The notes: a model not told the origin generated them from the letters alone. A stretch of 64,000 nt of DNA from Hermatobates lingyangjiaoensis (GCA_026182355.1 JAPFBL010000084.1:10151501-10215500); one strand, 5' to 3'; positions 1-12,782 are shown, numbered from the stretch's first letter. Translations and numbers: made by a program.

Positions 1-779
1 GAATTTTGTGTCTCTATAACAATGAACAGAGAGAGTTCAAGACACAGTTTTTCCTATAATTTTAATTAATTATAGAGTAAAAAACATTATTAAAAGTCTT
101 GGAGTTAAAGTCATACTTGACATTAACATTATGAACATGTAATTATATTTTAAGAGTTGCCAACTGTTTTCACTATAAATTCTAACTTGACATTGTGGGA
201 AGTGTCATGTTCAGATTTGTTCGATTTAATTCCAGAACTGAGAGTATTCTGAAGAAATCTGTTTACTTTGTATTTCCAATTATATTTGGTTGCATACATT
301 TTTGGCTGAGTATTTACAAATGATTGCACGCAACAGCATGAGTGATTTGTTTTCCAACAGCACTTTTTCCTTAACTAAAAGGTTACCTATTTATTATTAT
401 TAAGAAGTGAAATACTGTTAATTTTTTTATTTTCTTCAATTTATTCAGTCTTGTGAAACTATTGTTTGTGCTGTTAAAGAAAATTCTTCCTTTACCCAAG
501 TTATCAATCCATTTAAAAAGTATGTAACTTTAAGCAGTTGCTTTATATTTTAAACAAAAGTAAGATATTGATAATACCAAACTAGGCCTACTTTTATTGT
601 TAAATTTTAATTAATCATATGTTTGATTCACCAACCGTATTGTTGTTTATGAGCTTACCTGTCTTAGTCTATCTACATTAACCATCGAAAGCATTGTTGT
701 TTTCTGTAATTAGGTTTAAATAGGATATGTTACGAATTAAAAAAAGTGATATTAACATGTCATAGGAAAAACATGGTGT

Positions 780-1270
780 GTGACGAAGAGGCGATGACGA
801 CATGCGTGCTTGCCCCCGTGTAATAACACTTAATAAAGGCACAATTGCCAAGAGAGGTGTGAAGGAAGCCTGCTAACATAAAACCACATCATTTCCTTTA
901 ACCAAACAAGTGGGTTGCGTTTAATTTCCAGCATTAGGCCACCTTAACGACCCAAAAGAATCCTTTGTCAACTGACTGTCAAATTATACATTTGTCAATG
1001 GTGAGATAAATATCTAAGGGCCGGTTGTTGAAGCCACTATAATGATGGGGTCGTCATTGTCGGCAGAACCGTCACTAGGAAAAAACAAATAAACGCACCC
1101 AGCTGACTTCACACGTTGCTGACGTTATAATTAAACGTTGATTCGAGCCAACTGGTTCGTCAGACAACAGTCCCTTAGTTGCACGTCACGCTCCCTCGCC
1201 CTTTGGCCCTTCCATTTACTTAACAACCTGCTTTATTAATAAAAACACCTATAATGACCTTTCACTCTGC
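780..1270. other. GC-richer intronic island
   Basis: This is a patch of markedly higher GC in AT-rich intron. It begins with a purine-rich stretch and ends in a C/T-rich one (ctccctcgccctttggccct near 1190-1210). There is no open frame of note and no repeat family recognised. It may be regulatory DNA, by inference only. Confidence 0.3.
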
Positions 1271-2889
1271 CTTCTTGATTACTACTATTATTGAAGTTCA
1301 CAATCTTTAGTTTCAGAGTAAATTTGAATTATCTTTACTAAATGACCTCGGACTTATCGAAAATAATATTCTATATCTTACTGAGCTTATAAAAAGCTTT
1401 CATGGAATAATTGGCGGAGTGTATTTATTTCTGTTTCTCTTAATTGGACAAAGTTTTTTTTAATAATGCTTCTCAAATTTTAAATTATGTATTTAATTAT
1501 CAGCAGGTGGGAATTTGGAAGGAAAATAACAACTCACGTTTCTTGATAATAAATCATGTTTTCTTTGCAAATCATGATCCAGGTAAAAAATCATTGCTTA
1601 AGTAAGCGATTACTAACAAAAGATGAAAGCCTTACCTAAAAATTAATTAATTTTTTAGTAATTAATAATTATAAATGTAATTATATTATAATTAATGAAT
1701 ATAATTATATTTAGTAATTATAAATTTAGTAACATCATTATTAATATAGAAACAAAAGATGTTTAATCAAATTTAAACCTAGGACTTCTCAAGTACAGAT
1801 ATGGCAAATAAAATCTACTTTAGATGCTCTTATAATCACAAGGACATCATTCTTGGGATTTATTATCAACATTTTAATATTGAATCACTCATTTAAAATA
1901 CAGCAGATAGTATGCATAAGTTAATGAGTTTTCCAACCCTTGTTTATATATTGAGATTCAGTTGCGTAAAAATCAATCTCACGTTGAAAAATGAAAAAGA
2001 GAAAAGATATATATCCGTGCAAAAAACCAGTGAACTGGGACAGTCAACAGGGTAATTCAGGTGGCTGATAGAAAAGGTGAAACGACAGTTAGTTTCAAAC
2101 AAAAGATGGTTTTTGAATTAGTCTGAGCTTAATTAATATCTGCGAATTCAACGTTTAAGAATACGTATGTAAATTTGACCTAAGTGAATGCTTTAAGGAC
2201 ATTTTAAAGGGATGTCATTGGGAAATTAACGCTAAGTAGTCATCGACATTCCCAGCTTTATAGAAGTATTTCTAAATAATTGTCAACACATGCTACTAGC
2301 ATGAAAGGACGACTAATTTCAACTTTCAAATGTAAATTACTAATTAAATTTAAAATTCAACTATTGACTTGAAATGAATTGGTATTTACGAACAGTCATC
2401 GTTTATAAAGATTTAAATGTTTTGCTTGGCCAAAGCACATCAGATCGCATATAGGATGATATAAATGGTAAATCGAAACTAAAACACATTGACTAATAAT
2501 GAGGTGAGACAAGAATAATCGGAACATAGATGATTAAAGCTTATCAAAAGTAAATAAAATGAGTTTAAACCACCCACCGAATACAAAAAAAAACCAATAT
2601 ATTAATAGATTTATTGGCTCAAAATATTACATAATAGAAAAAAACCATTTAGTTGGTGTAAAAAGTATTATGGGATTAGTGTAAAGATAACCAACGGTAA
2701 AGAGAATACGAAATCATATAGAAAATGCTATTGGAAGAAACACAAGGAATTTCCATCGTAGCAGTCATTATGGACAGTCATTGTTCTTGTTCTTTGTTCC
2801 CGGCTTTATTATAGAGTGCATTTCCAGATTTGTTTGAATGTCTTAAGATGGGTATACTTAAGTGTCACATATTGACATCAGTTTTCCAT

Positions 2890-3370
2890 TAGTACTCAAT
2901 GATAAGTGAAAAGAGCGGAAAGGTCAGCCTTAATCTCAATGGAGCCATGTTTTAAAACAGTATATTTTTTCGTGTGGAAGATATTTGAATGCCAGTTGAG
3001 ACAGGAGAGGGTTATTAGGGTCGGTGGTGATGCGTCCACTGAGGAGGTCTGTGAACTCGGTGGGAGTTTTTGTCGTAGAGACCATTTCCGATTTGTACGC
3101 AGGGCTGCCCAGTAGTACCCAGCCAGCGCCAACTAGCCGCGGTAATTTAATGGGAAGGACCACGGTTCCATTCCGGTAGAGCTCAAACCGCTTCATTACC
3201 ACTCAGACGTCGAGGCGATGCCTGCTACAACGTCTCTCCTCCACTTTTTCCTGCCGTTTCTTCCCCGAAAAGAAGGCCACTAACCATCAACCACGGCCCC
3301 TTTCTCCCTTACTTGCTCCTCCCTCTTTGACTGCCTCACTTCCTCCTTATCCTCCCATTGAATTAAGTGA
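2890..3370. other. GC-richer intronic island with pyrimidine-rich 3' half
   Basis: This island of about 480 bp changes from purine-rich (2905-3110) to strongly C/T-rich (3225-3360). Small overlapping open frames on both strands (about 70-90 codons) do not resemble any family and look incidental. The asymmetry recurs in other islands of the window. Role unknown. Confidence 0.3.
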
Positions 3371-3807
3371 ATGACCATGTTTCCTTGCATTTAGTTGCTT
3401 TTTTACATCTTACTTTAAGTTTTGGTGTTGTATTTCTCTAATGTTCTTTTTTATGCATTTGCGTTAATTTGCCAATTTAACTCAACAGGGAAATAACAAA
3501 AACGCTCCCAGTTTATCTTTTTTATTTACTGTGGTTTTATTTTGTAATCGATTTTTACTGTGTTTTTAATGTTCACTTTCCGTAATAAGGCATATTTGGA
3601 CGATATTCATCCAATTCCACGGTAGTGTTTGCCGATTGATAGAACAGATTTATTTATTACATTTTATTTCCCACTGTTGTTGAGCAAAATGTTTGAGCTC
3701 TACCATTTAGAACAGTTTTTGATTTACATTTATCATGTTTCAGTAACACGTAACTGATCAAATTTTTAACATCTTTGAGTCTGGGAGGATATTTTTCCAA
3801 ATTTATG

Positions 3808-3861
3808 AACAACGCCTCAAGGAGAAATGTGAATAGAGAAATGGTTGATTTGTGCAAACGC
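3808..3861. repeat. short dispersed direct repeat, copy 1
   Basis: A block of about 54 bp starting aacaacgcctcaaggagaaatg recurs at 5455-5510 with a few changes. It is direct orientation, 1.65 kb apart. Family unknown. Confidence 0.7.
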
Positions 3862-5454
3862 TAACAATTGATAATAAACAATGTAGCGCTGACCAAGGAT
3901 TTAATAATAATTAGTTCACTGAAAGCAGAATGTTGTAAGTTGTGCCGATTTTATGTTACTCTGGCAAATAATAGGAATAAATGAAGTTTCATTGGGAACA
4001 ACGTTTGATGATTGAATAACATAGTCTTTTTTTGTCATAACTAAAAAATGTGTATTTGAGAAGTGACAAAGTGTTCTGGTGAAATGCTTTTAAGAACTGA
4101 CTGTCCATCAGGATTTTCAGCTCAGCCTATTTGAAGCTTGTTAGGGCTGGTACCAACATGCCTCGTAAACAAGGGTAGGCATCCAGACACCATGGTTAAG
4201 CTCTTTCGAAAAGATTTCTGCAATAGTTACCATTTCCAATAATCCTTTAACACATTGAAACATCAAGATATTTCTAACGATTTCCGATTACTATAGTGTT
4301 TCACACTAATAACAGACACTTGATATTAATATTACAACCACAGGTATAAACCAAAACATGAATTACCACAAATCTAACTGCACTGTAACTTTTTGAGATA
4401 CTGTTACTGTATGGACTATTACACCATAGGTTAAGTAAAATTATTATATAGTTGGTGTAAATTTATAAAATAATTATTAGGCCTCAGGGTAAGTTGATGT
4501 AGTGTTAATTTGTCAGTATATGAAATAATGAAATTTGTTGTTCTTCTTTACAATATTTCTTAGTGGAATTCGTTGAAATAACTCAAGTTACTAAAATGCA
4601 CGAGATAGCTATAAACACCGTTATAGTTGGAAGAAAGTCAATCATTGACCTTTAGGCTTTACAAATGTCTACGAGTTTATTATATTATCAGTTCAATTGG
4701 TTGAACTTTTTTTTGAAGTTCTTTAAGCTTTTAATATGTTATTTGTAGACCCTATAAACTGGGTTCTTCTGCTAATTTAGTATTTTCTTTTGGTTCTAAT
4801 TTTAGTCATATGGAAGGTACTCAAAGTCAGTTCAGTCAAGTGCTTTGTGTTGGTTCTTCATTTCTTCTTTAACCCAAAGAAGGGAAGGAGTGACTGACTC
4901 ACTGGTTCGTAACCCCTTTAATATACACATGTTCTAGCTTTTCTTTTAAGGTTTTTTTTAAATGAGCTGAAACACATTTTTTATATTTTAGAATTGTTAA
5001 TTTATGTTTATATTACCTACTGAAATATGGATTTCGGAAGAAATAAAATATCTATTATTATTTTAAATAAAACATATTTCTTAATCTCATGAAATCGAAA
5101 TGTCAGAAAAAAAGTGAAATTATTTTTAAGCTTTAAACATTAAAAATGAAGAAATAATTAAAAATTAATTATGAGCCACATATTTCTCGATGCAGGAAGT
5201 CGACGGGAACTGAAAGAGCGAAATGTCATACGCATCGAAGGACGAGTGGCTTCTTTCAGTTTAATTTAAAAATTCCATCGTTTTGTCTGCAAAAAATAAA
5301 TTATTATTAATACTTTGATAAATTATTTTTATTAATGTTGGTTTTATTTACCCAACCCATTTGTCTTTAAATTTATATTGCTATCAAGACTAATTTAAGT
5401 TATTAACGATAAGTTGTTTAACTTATTAAGTTGTTAAGACTATACGATTATATA

Positions 5455-5510
5455 AACAACGCCTCAAGGAGAAATGTAAACACAGAGAAATGGTTCATTT
5501 GTGCAAACGA
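5455..5510. repeat. short dispersed direct repeat, copy 2
   Basis: This is the second copy of the block at 3808-3861. It carries a small insertion (taaacaca for tgaata) and a few substitutions. The flanks differ, so this looks like a dispersed repeat remnant rather than a tandem duplication. Confidence 0.7.
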
Positions 5511-7944
5511 AATATTGATGGTAATCAATGAATCTATCATAGGTGCATTGTTCAAATAAAAGAGTTCGTCATAAACCTATCGTAAACTTAACTGGGTGGT
5601 CACTGTTTTGTTTACTTGATTGTAATTTATATTCCAGAAGTAATAGTACCGCAAGACCAACGAAATAATATGACATTTGTTTACATCAATTTAACCGGAA
5701 CTAACAGAAGAGTAATATTTTAAAGTCATTACAAGACGGTGGTGAGAATATGTTATCAAGGGAACCTTGGAAGTCCATGTACTCCCGCATCCTGTGTAAA
5801 TAACGTGGCACAATATAAAAAAAAACTGTCCTAGATTACGATAAGAGAGGAAACATCCAGGTGACAGTTACACTCGGTGTTTCTCGTTTTATCGTAAACG
5901 GAAGCAAGGTAGGGTTTTCTTCGATAAGTAGAACTGAAGAAAACAACACAGTTTCCCCTCATGATAAACAGTTATTGATGAAACATTTTTTACGTAGTTA
6001 ACCTATCTTTAGACTTGACATGAAGAAAACATTTTTTTTTATGAGCAGGCAGGTATTCGTTCAATTGCTTTTCATAAATCATGTATTGTGCTTCCTGAAG
6101 GGCCGTTTTTTTTATTCTTAATATTGTCCAGTTTAAGAAAAACTCTACTCCATTTTTAATATAATATATATAATATAATATAATATAATAAAAGTACTGT
6201 CTATGTACTTTTAATGGTAGATCTGTTAAATAAAATGGACTTACATTGTTTATGGGAAAACATACTATACTCATATTTATTTCCTTGTTTCGAGAACTCA
6301 TAAACTATTAAAATGGCAATGTGCTTATTGAAACCATTATTTTTGCTCATTGTTATTAATAAGAGAAACATTTTTTGACTAATTTAATAGTAGATTAGTG
6401 CAGCATCCTTTTGTTAAGTTCAACGGCAAAACTCTTAAATGACAGTTCGTTTTGATAGAATTAAACAATTATGTCACAACGACATAAGAACCATCTATGG
6501 ATTAACTGGCAGTTAGCTCATTTTAGCATCATTCTGAAGTGAAGTCTGTTGTCGTGGTCTAGTCAAATACTGTTTTTCTTTGCAACTTTTAAAAATAAAG
6601 TACCTTAGCGTTAAACCAGTTGTAATATGAATTTAGTTTTCTAATGTCTTGTATTTTTCTTTTTCTGTTTTTCACAATTCACTAAAAATTACTAAAAATA
6701 TCAATAATACATATCTGTAGTTAAACATCTGCATTGAAAACCATTCAGTTTTGTTGAGGATAAAATAGTTTTTATAGGACGTTTGTATAGATGGATGACC
6801 CCAACGGCTTTTGGGGGCAACTATTCATTACCTGGATATTTTAGGGGTCACCAATCTATACCTGTCCCATTGGAGTCAACAAAAGTCCCATGATCGAGAA
6901 CCAGGACCATAAAAAAAAATTTGTGAATATTGGGTTTAGACAACTCTAGTTCCTCTCCTAGAATTTGTTGTATCAAATCTGTTTGCAAAGACTATTGTTT
7001 AAGGATGCTTTAATGGTGACCTATTCTACCAACAATATTGAGCAAGTTTGAATACCATTATTTGATGAATAGAAGTAAACATTTATTGGGAGGTCCGTTT
7101 GAGGTAGGGTGGGTAATCCACCCTCTTAGGTCTCCAGTAATCCTTTGTCACTGCAATTATCCCTTTCTTTGGCCAAGGTTCTTCACCCGGCTCAACCCCA
7201 ATCTACTCTTCAAAACCAAACAAGTGCTAAAACTTCCTTTCCCATGCCGTGCAAGTTTTTATATTAATTCTGACTACTTTAAATGAATAAGATATGCACA
7301 AAAGGACTTATTTGGTAGCGGGACATTTGACGGGCTGACTCATGACACTCAGTATTTAAAATTGTATGGATCCTCCCAGTGAATAATGTTTGCCTTCTTT
7401 ATCTACGATTTTAATCATTAGTACTTAAATTTGCGTTTGTTAGATTTAAAAAATTCCTATGTATAAACATAAATGGTCTACCAGAGGAACAAGCCAAATT
7501 ATGCAACACTTAGAAAGAACTGGCACTACTCACTTCATTTGCCTGTGGTCTGAGTGGGCAACTTTTATTGCTGATGACAACGACAGTCGAAATATAGTAT
7601 TCGTATATACTGTTAAAACTAGCCTTCTAGCCAACCTAATCGTGCTGTCCTTGTGTCTCACGTAGGACTATTTTCCAAAAGCTCAGCTAGCGTTTTCTGT
7701 GTTTTATAGTAGTTGTCAGTATCTCACACTCGGTAATATTAGATATATATTTATACCACTGAATAGCTGAAAGATATTGCCAAAAAGTACAGTGTCAGAA
7801 TAGAAAGTATAATTTAATATCTAAAATAAATACACGCTTCCAGTATCGAATTTTTGGAAAATTGTTAGCAGGAAAGAAATGAGAAGGAGAAGAATGACGT
7901 ACGAAGCGACAATTGTTGCTAACCTTCCAGATCTTTCTTCTTTC

Positions 7945-7976
7945 CCTTCTGATGACGTTCAACCAAAAATTTGAGA
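7945..7976 (+). ncRNA. degenerate hammerhead-like motif (family B)
   Basis: CTGATGA (7949-7955) is followed by C, GTTCAACC, then AAAAATTT and GAGACTG. This is family B (see 20761-20794), but the stem and the GAA are damaged. A (TA)n tract follows about 60 bp later. Confidence 0.3.
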
Positions 7977-8032
7977 CTGTAATGGATTTTTTCTATTTTA
8001 AATGAGCATGTATTTATTTTTGAGCTTATATA

Positions 8033-8035
<3 letters not shown>

Positions 8036-8074
<39 letters not shown>
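8036..8074. repeat. (TA)n microsatellite
   Basis: This is a nearly pure TA tract just after a family B repeat remnant. It fits the rule in this window that repeat copies end in TA tracts. Confidence 0.95.
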
Positions 8075-8077
<3 letters not shown>

Positions 8078-9464
8078 CTTACCGTCTCTTCTCTTGACAA
8101 ACTGTTATTCGATATATCATTCGTTGCAAGTGTTTTGATCCGTTTGATCTTTAGTTTTACAAATATGAAGTGACATATGTTAGGTGTGAATTAATAATCA
8201 ACAAACACCATTAAACAATGAAATAAAGCTAAGATTGTTGGATCATAAGAGGCTCTCATCATATTGTTTGTGACTGATAAGCACAGCTACTGGTCAAAAA
8301 CCATATTAATGAGATGACTAATATGATCTTTAGACGATTATATTCATTAGTTAAGAAATTCTAGTAGGGACCGGCAAAATTAATAAATGGAAAATCAATC
8401 TAGCAAAACTTCATATTCTTGAAACCCTCCCTCACTAAGCATACGAAGGTTTCTATTAATTTACAGGCTAAGAATTTTTTTACGTAGACGACCGATACAG
8501 TACAGTACAATACAATACGTAACACAGAAATGACATTCAATACAGAAGATAACTCAAACCCAGTTCTTTGTTTGGCCCACCTATTGCCTGATAAGGGGCC
8601 CAGAATTACTAGAGGCTTTATAAGCTGAGAACTGTATCAATGATGATCAATAGTTGGTGAGGAGCTTACGCCTACCTGATCATTAATATTTCCACAGGGC
8701 ATTTCTATGGCGGTTTAGCCAGAGGAGAGTAATACTGTTGAAAAAAAGGAGAAGACCGGCGTATTGACTCTCGTGAATAGAGATCTTGCAATGTTTAGTA
8801 GTATCTGCATAAAGAAAGATCTACTACCAGTGCATAGCAATAATCAAACAAGTCCACCAAAACAACTTAAATATCTTCATAACGGGATTATTCCTTCTTT
8901 TTTATCTAAAGCCATGTCTCCTTCTTATATACCTCACCGGTCTGGACCCAGAAAGTATCGGAATGATTGTACCGAAGGAAAAACAAGTGATTCTTCCTTT
9001 CTCATCACTACTTCCATAGTCACAACACTGATATTAGGGAGTTTATACTCTTTAAGTAACAGTATTAGAGTACAAATTATTATAAAAGGAACGTAACTCT
9101 AATACTAGCAAAATGATAAAATATTTAAACGTGTTTACTGGCTCTATCTTTCATGTTAATCTTTTATTTTTATCTTTATCTGCAGACAATGTGGGTCAGT
9201 CACTCACCTGACTATGCTATTGACAATAACGAGTTTGAGGAATTCGAATAGAACAAGGACTATCAAGTTTGGTTCAAAACCCCACACACATTACCAAGGG
9301 CAGGGTTTTCTCTATCTTTATAGCATCATAATGTCTTCTAAAAATGTTTAAATATACAAAAATGTTGTTAGCCTATGAACTTTTTTCTTCTCATATGTAT
9401 ATTCTTTCACCGTTCAAGTGTGTATATATATAATCTCACACATAAGGAAAATACACAGACAAAC

Positions 9465-9760
9465 ACTCACTTCAATATTTTGACATCCCTTGTCAAAAGT
9501 AGATGTTCACACCTGGAATGGTACTGATTCAACATGCTCCAAACACGATAGCTCTCTGATAAAGTTTTATTAAGTGTGCAGGAAAAGTGGAGAATGGAAA
9601 GGAAGGAAAATTAAACAAATCTATGCAACTTAAAACAATATCTAGGTAAATAAAAATGAAAGAAGATAGATAAATGAAAGTTTAAAATAAAGACAAAAAT
9701 ATGAATAATAGGGAAAATATTAAAATATATAAATAGCGAGAAGAACAATATTTTATTTGA
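9465..9760 (-). mobile_element. decayed PLE 3' region (untranslated tail)
   Basis: On the minus strand this reads as a T-rich tail that leads into a degenerate form of the family C motif near 9475-9525 (GTCAAAATATTGAAGTGAGTG). The same order is seen after better-preserved PLE copies at 22.8-23.1 and 37.4-37.6 kb. There is no coding part. The call depends on similarity by eye. Confidence 0.35.
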
Positions 9761-9839
9761 CCGTTTTCGTCGTGTTTTCAATGTTTAAATCTGCATATAT
9801 ATACCTGCATATATAATATATATATATATATATAACAAT

Positions 9840-9960
9840 GTATAAACCAGAGAAAGAGAATCAGAAATGTGACTCAGATCTTTCAACTAAGACATGTGGT
9901 CTTCGTCAGAATCTCACTGAGAGGGACGCAAGAGAGGTATTTTAAATAGCATCAAAATGC
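9840..9960 (-). mobile_element. family F1 palindromic element, single decayed arm
   Basis: The minus strand contains the F1 core, CTGACGAAGACC ... GTTGAAAGATCT (9871-9914 region). A (TA)n tract lies directly to the left (9817-9834). The second arm seen in other F1 copies is missing. Confidence 0.6.
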
Positions 9961-10329
9961 AAGGAAAGGAAAAAAAGCCTGGGCAGGGCAAATCAGGTTA
10001 AGCAAAGAAAAAAGTTCAGGAAGAAAAAACTAAATGTTTTCGGGTAGCTGTCAAAGCTAATGCGCTGGCTAACACTGATTCTAACTTAAAAAGGTCATTA
10101 TATACTAGTTTATAGTGCTTGATCTATTAAATTTAATCAAACAGGACGGGCTAATATTTCGTAACAACATTGATTACACCTGATCATTTTAGCTTCTTTT
10201 ATATTTGTTTCATGATTCTCATTATTTATAAGCAGGAATAAGACAAATTATGTTATAAATAATACAGACTATAATAAAGAAAACATAAAGACAAATTAAA
10301 GACAGGTGCTTTGAGTAGATGAATAAGGG

Positions 10330-10975
10330 CTACTTTGGAGGATCGTGGACTAACGTCTTTTCAATCAGAAGAGATTTGCAGTAGAATTTGCAATCTGTAG
10401 CAATCATTAATTGAACTTTTGGCATGAATGGCGATGGTAAGATGGGAGTCGTTTTAAGATCTATGACACTTGATACGGAGGCTAAGCATAGTGGATACTT
10501 ACCTACTTTGAAGAAATCATTTTGGTACATTCTAAATGATATGAATAGTTTTTTGAGGTACAAGAGCAGCTATTCGGAAAAGGATAGTCTGTGTTGTGGG
10601 AGTAAGTAGTGGAATGTGGTAGAGGAATAATAGTAAGACAGGTGCGGTAACCTCGACGTCCACACACTTCCCTCCCGAGAGCAAGCAGTTCGCCCTCGTG
10701 GTGGTTAAACCACCTTGTGGGATTAGAAAATGTTCTGGAGGTTGAGGAGGAGGAAGATAATATGGGAAAAAGTTCTTTGATAATGGTACTCAATTTATGC
10801 ATACCTGAGAAGTAGTTGGTGATGAGGTAGAGAGACCCAGCGATCTTCCTGGAAAGGAAGAGAAAACACATGGACGATTGACTGGTGTGATGGCTGGAAC
10901 TAGACTTCTTGTCAGAAAGAAGGGAGAGTGACCTCGCACTATAAATTTACATTTTAAGCAATTGAGCTGAAGCAC
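10330..10975 (-). pseudogene. Penelope-like element, C-terminal part (end of RT, linker, GIY-YIG)
   Basis: Read on the minus strand in broken frames, this matches the C-terminal third of the PLE polyprotein also seen at 36.1-37.4 kb. The order is LVPAITPVNRPCV, then LITNYFSGMHKLSTIIKELF, then FPILSSSSSTSRTF, then a linker with CGRRGYRTC. It continues with SCTSKNYSYHLECTK, which is the start of the GIY-YIG endonuclease, and a tail DLPIAIHAKSS-NDCYRLQIL. Frames shift at least twice and stops are present, so it is dead. A second minus-strand fragment of the same element type lies at 11109-11400, in an order that cannot come from one uninterrupted copy. Confidence 0.85.
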
Positions 10976-11108
10976 TTTATCTTACAGTCTATATTATAAA
11001 TGCGGTGAATTTGGACGAAGAGAGATTTAGGAATAGACTTCTAAGAGTTTGATCACCCTTCTTATATTGCCTAGGAGCAAATCTTCCTCCTGGGAGACAA
11101 GTAAATCC

Positions 11109-11400
11109 TTATTTTAAAGCTCTCAAGGTGACATTAGAGTTAAAAACTGAAATGTGCTCAAGAATCTGTACATGGAAACAGTAATTCAACTGAGTCCATG
11201 GAACTTCCATGAATGGCAACGGGAAGATCAGTGTTCTTACCAACGGAAGACAAATGATTATAAAGTTAGCTTGGTGGAAGCAAAAACCATATAAAAGAAT
11301 CACATTGGGTGAGGTCCAATCGATAAACTCCGTTACTAGAAGTACTAGAGCTTTCTGAAGAATAGGGTTTGTGTGATTGCTAAGGAAGAAGGTAAAATAA
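11109..11400 (-). pseudogene. Penelope-like element, GIY-YIG and C-terminal fragment
   Basis: The minus strand reads GVYRLDLTQCDSF followed by a frame change and the equivalent of NNHRSSVGKNTDLPVAIHGSS. It ends in a tail with HVQILEHISVFNSNVTLRAL. These are the GIY-YIG core and the C-terminal helix region of PLE endonucleases. Since 10330-10975 on the same strand also contains these parts, two copies or a rearranged copy are present. Confidence 0.8.
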
Positions 11401-11429
11401 GGAACACAATTGATGAATTAGGGAAGGAG

Positions 11430-11725
11430 TCCTTCCCCAAACATTCTTCGTCCTCCTATTCTTTTTCTTCTATCATTCTTCGGGGAGGCGCCTTCCATCT
11501 CCTACCACAAAACTGCTAATCTCAATTATTTTTATGAATTTAAATTCTATTTAAAATGTTCTTTATCTGTATTTATTTATATTGGTTATTATTTATTTTA
11601 TTTCTTCTTGGCTGCTCTTTCTTCCCAAGTTGGTTACACTGATTGACTACCTCTTGAATGAGATTAACTTCAGTCCTCGCTTGTATTCAGAGTAACTCAC
11701 ATTTTTCTACCTGATGAAAAGTTTG
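11430..11725 (+). mobile_element. Penelope-like element, internally deleted copy with 3' tail
   Basis: The plus strand has a short PLE coding relic at 11440-11515, an equivalent of FFP.LSSSSCTS..F.EAPSISY.K.ANL. It then jumps directly to the T-rich 3' untranslated region and the start of the family C motif, CTAC followed by CTGATGA (11707-11718). It lies convergent with the minus-strand fragments to its left. Confidence 0.65.
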
Positions 11726-11799
11726 TTTTTTCAAACTATTTTGACACTATTGTTTTTTCTCAGTTCAAATAAATGTTCTTCTGTAAAATTAGTTATATA

Positions 11800-11800
11800 T

Positions 11801-11850
<50 letters not shown>
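11800..11850. repeat. compound (TA)n(TG)n microsatellite
   Basis: TA repeats (about 11800-11822) run into TG repeats (11823-11850). The tract separates the PLE tail from an F1 palindrome. Confidence 0.95.
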
Positions 11851-11854
<4 letters not shown>

Positions 11855-12050
11855 GGATCAAACCACAATATGAAATGAAAAAAAAAGACTAAAATCCCCC
11901 AACTCTCTGAACCCCAAACTGAAAACTTAGTTGGGTTTTTGACTCTGACGAAGACCGCTGGTTGCAGTTGGGGAACCTTAGTCTTTTTTTCCCATTTCAT
12001 AATGTGGTTTGATCATAGATTGTTGTATCACGTGTTTATGTGAAATATTG
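11851..12050. mobile_element. family F1 palindromic element
   Basis: The left arm contains gatcaaaccacaatatgaaat (minus-oriented F1). The right arm starts GACTCTGACGAAGACCG (11941) and ends with the same arm in reverse and the small terminal hairpin word atcacgtgtttatgtgaaat. The arms are diverged in the centre, and GAAAGATC has become GGGGAACC, so the hammerhead-like core here is broken. Confidence 0.7.
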
Positions 12051-12171
12051 TATATATATAAGGTACTGTTTTCTTGACCCCAAATTTACTAATAAAAACT
12101 TTTTCTTCTTCTTCTTGTAATGAACTAATAATGTAATAATACTTCTTCTTCTTCTACTAATAAAATCTGTA

Positions 12172-12174
<3 letters not shown>

Positions 12175-12229
<55 letters not shown>
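12175..12229. repeat. (TA)n microsatellite
   Basis: This pure TA tract abuts the family D palindrome on its left. (TTC)n runs at 12103-12155 lie just before it. Confidence 0.95.
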
Positions 12230-12233
<4 letters not shown>

Positions 12234-12282
12234 TTTCTTTTCTTGGAGTTCGGTCAGGGTTAATATACGTAATCACCTTTTC

Positions 12283-12320
12283 GCCAACGTTTCTTATTTA
12301 TTTTAAGACATCCTCAGGGC
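12283..12320 (-). ncRNA. hammerhead-like motif, family D
   Basis: On the minus strand: stem I GCC, CTGAGGA, T, a stem-loop with TTA/TAA closing, GAA, ACGT, T, then GGC. Stem I (GCC/GGC) abuts the core on both sides, as in a hammerhead. Confidence 0.4.
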
Positions 12321-12360
12321 TATAAAATGACAAATGTCGATTGTTTTTTGTTAGTTTATA

Positions 12361-12397
12361 ACCCTGAGGATGTCTTAAAATAAAGACAAACGTTGGC
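12361..12397 (+). ncRNA. hammerhead-like motif, family D, partner arm
   Basis: CTGAGGA (12364-12370), T, stem GTCTT/AAGAC, then AAACGTTGG. The stem is perfect, but the G of the GAA triplet is lost, so this copy would probably not fold or cleave like the partner. Confidence 0.35.
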
Positions 12398-12453
12398 GAA
12401 AAGGTGATCCCGTATATTAACCCTTACCAATCCCCAAGAAGAAGAAAAAGTTT

Positions 12454-12488
12454 ATATATATATATATATATATATATTATTGAATCTG

Positions 12489-12522
<34 letters not shown>
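12454..12522. repeat. two (TA)n tracts separated by a short spacer
   Basis: TA tracts at 12454-12478 and 12490-12522 separate the D palindrome from a family B element. Confidence 0.95.
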
Positions 12523-12525
<3 letters not shown>

Positions 12526-12734
12526 TTGATGAAAATACGATCCCAAACGGACAAATAGAGTTCAATGTACATAAAGAAACGTAGAGAAATTAAAAACACA
12601 CACTTACGGTCTCTAATTTTCGGTTGAACCGTCTTCAGGAGAGATAAGAAAGGGAAACCAAGCGCACTGGTTTCTGTGTGTTTCCTTCGTTTTGAATTTA
12701 TTTTATTTAAAAATAGTCCGCTGGACCGTTTCTT

Positions 12735-12735
<1 letters not shown>
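12523..12735 (-). mobile_element. family B element fused to another repeat end
   Basis: The minus-oriented family B unit carries its hammerhead-like motif at 12609-12643 and its usual tail toward lower coordinates (tagagttcaatgtacat). To the right of the motif is a palindrome centre (gggaaaccaagcgcactggtttc), then a tail of a different repeat (gtttctgtgtgtttccttcg) ending in (TA)n at 12740-12777. Confidence 0.6.
12609..12643 (-). ncRNA. hammerhead-like motif, family B, intact core
   Basis: On the minus strand: TCTC, CTGAAGA, C, stem GGT/ACC with a short loop, GAA, AATT, A, then GAGA. Stem I TCTC/GAGA abuts the core on both sides. All core positions are intact apart from the extra C typical of this window. 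Confidence 0.45.

Positions 12736-12739
<4 letters not shown>

Positions 12740-12777
<38 letters not shown>
12740..12777. repeat. (TA)n microsatellite
   Basis: Pure TA tract closing the repeat cluster begun at 11.4 kb. Confidence 0.95.

Positions 12778-12782
<5 letters not shown>

Larger units (their letters stand above)
12230..12452. mobile_element. family D palindromic element with two head-to-head hammerhead-like motifs
   Basis: Two arms in inverted orientation share about 65 bp of matching sequence, ending taatatacg...caccttttcgccaacgttt / aaacgttggcgaaaaggtg...cgtatatta. Each arm carries the CTGAGGAT core. The centre (12325-12355) is the 5' side of both motifs. (TA)n tracts flank both ends (12175-12229 and 12454-12478). 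Confidence 0.75.

Noticed and set aside
8764..9096. 110-codon frame with SGPRKYRND and SSFLITTSIV, vaguely like the PLE segment RRDRSDSNFLITTYF
   Set aside because: The similarity is limited to a few residues and nothing around it continues the PLE pattern. It is too weak to call.
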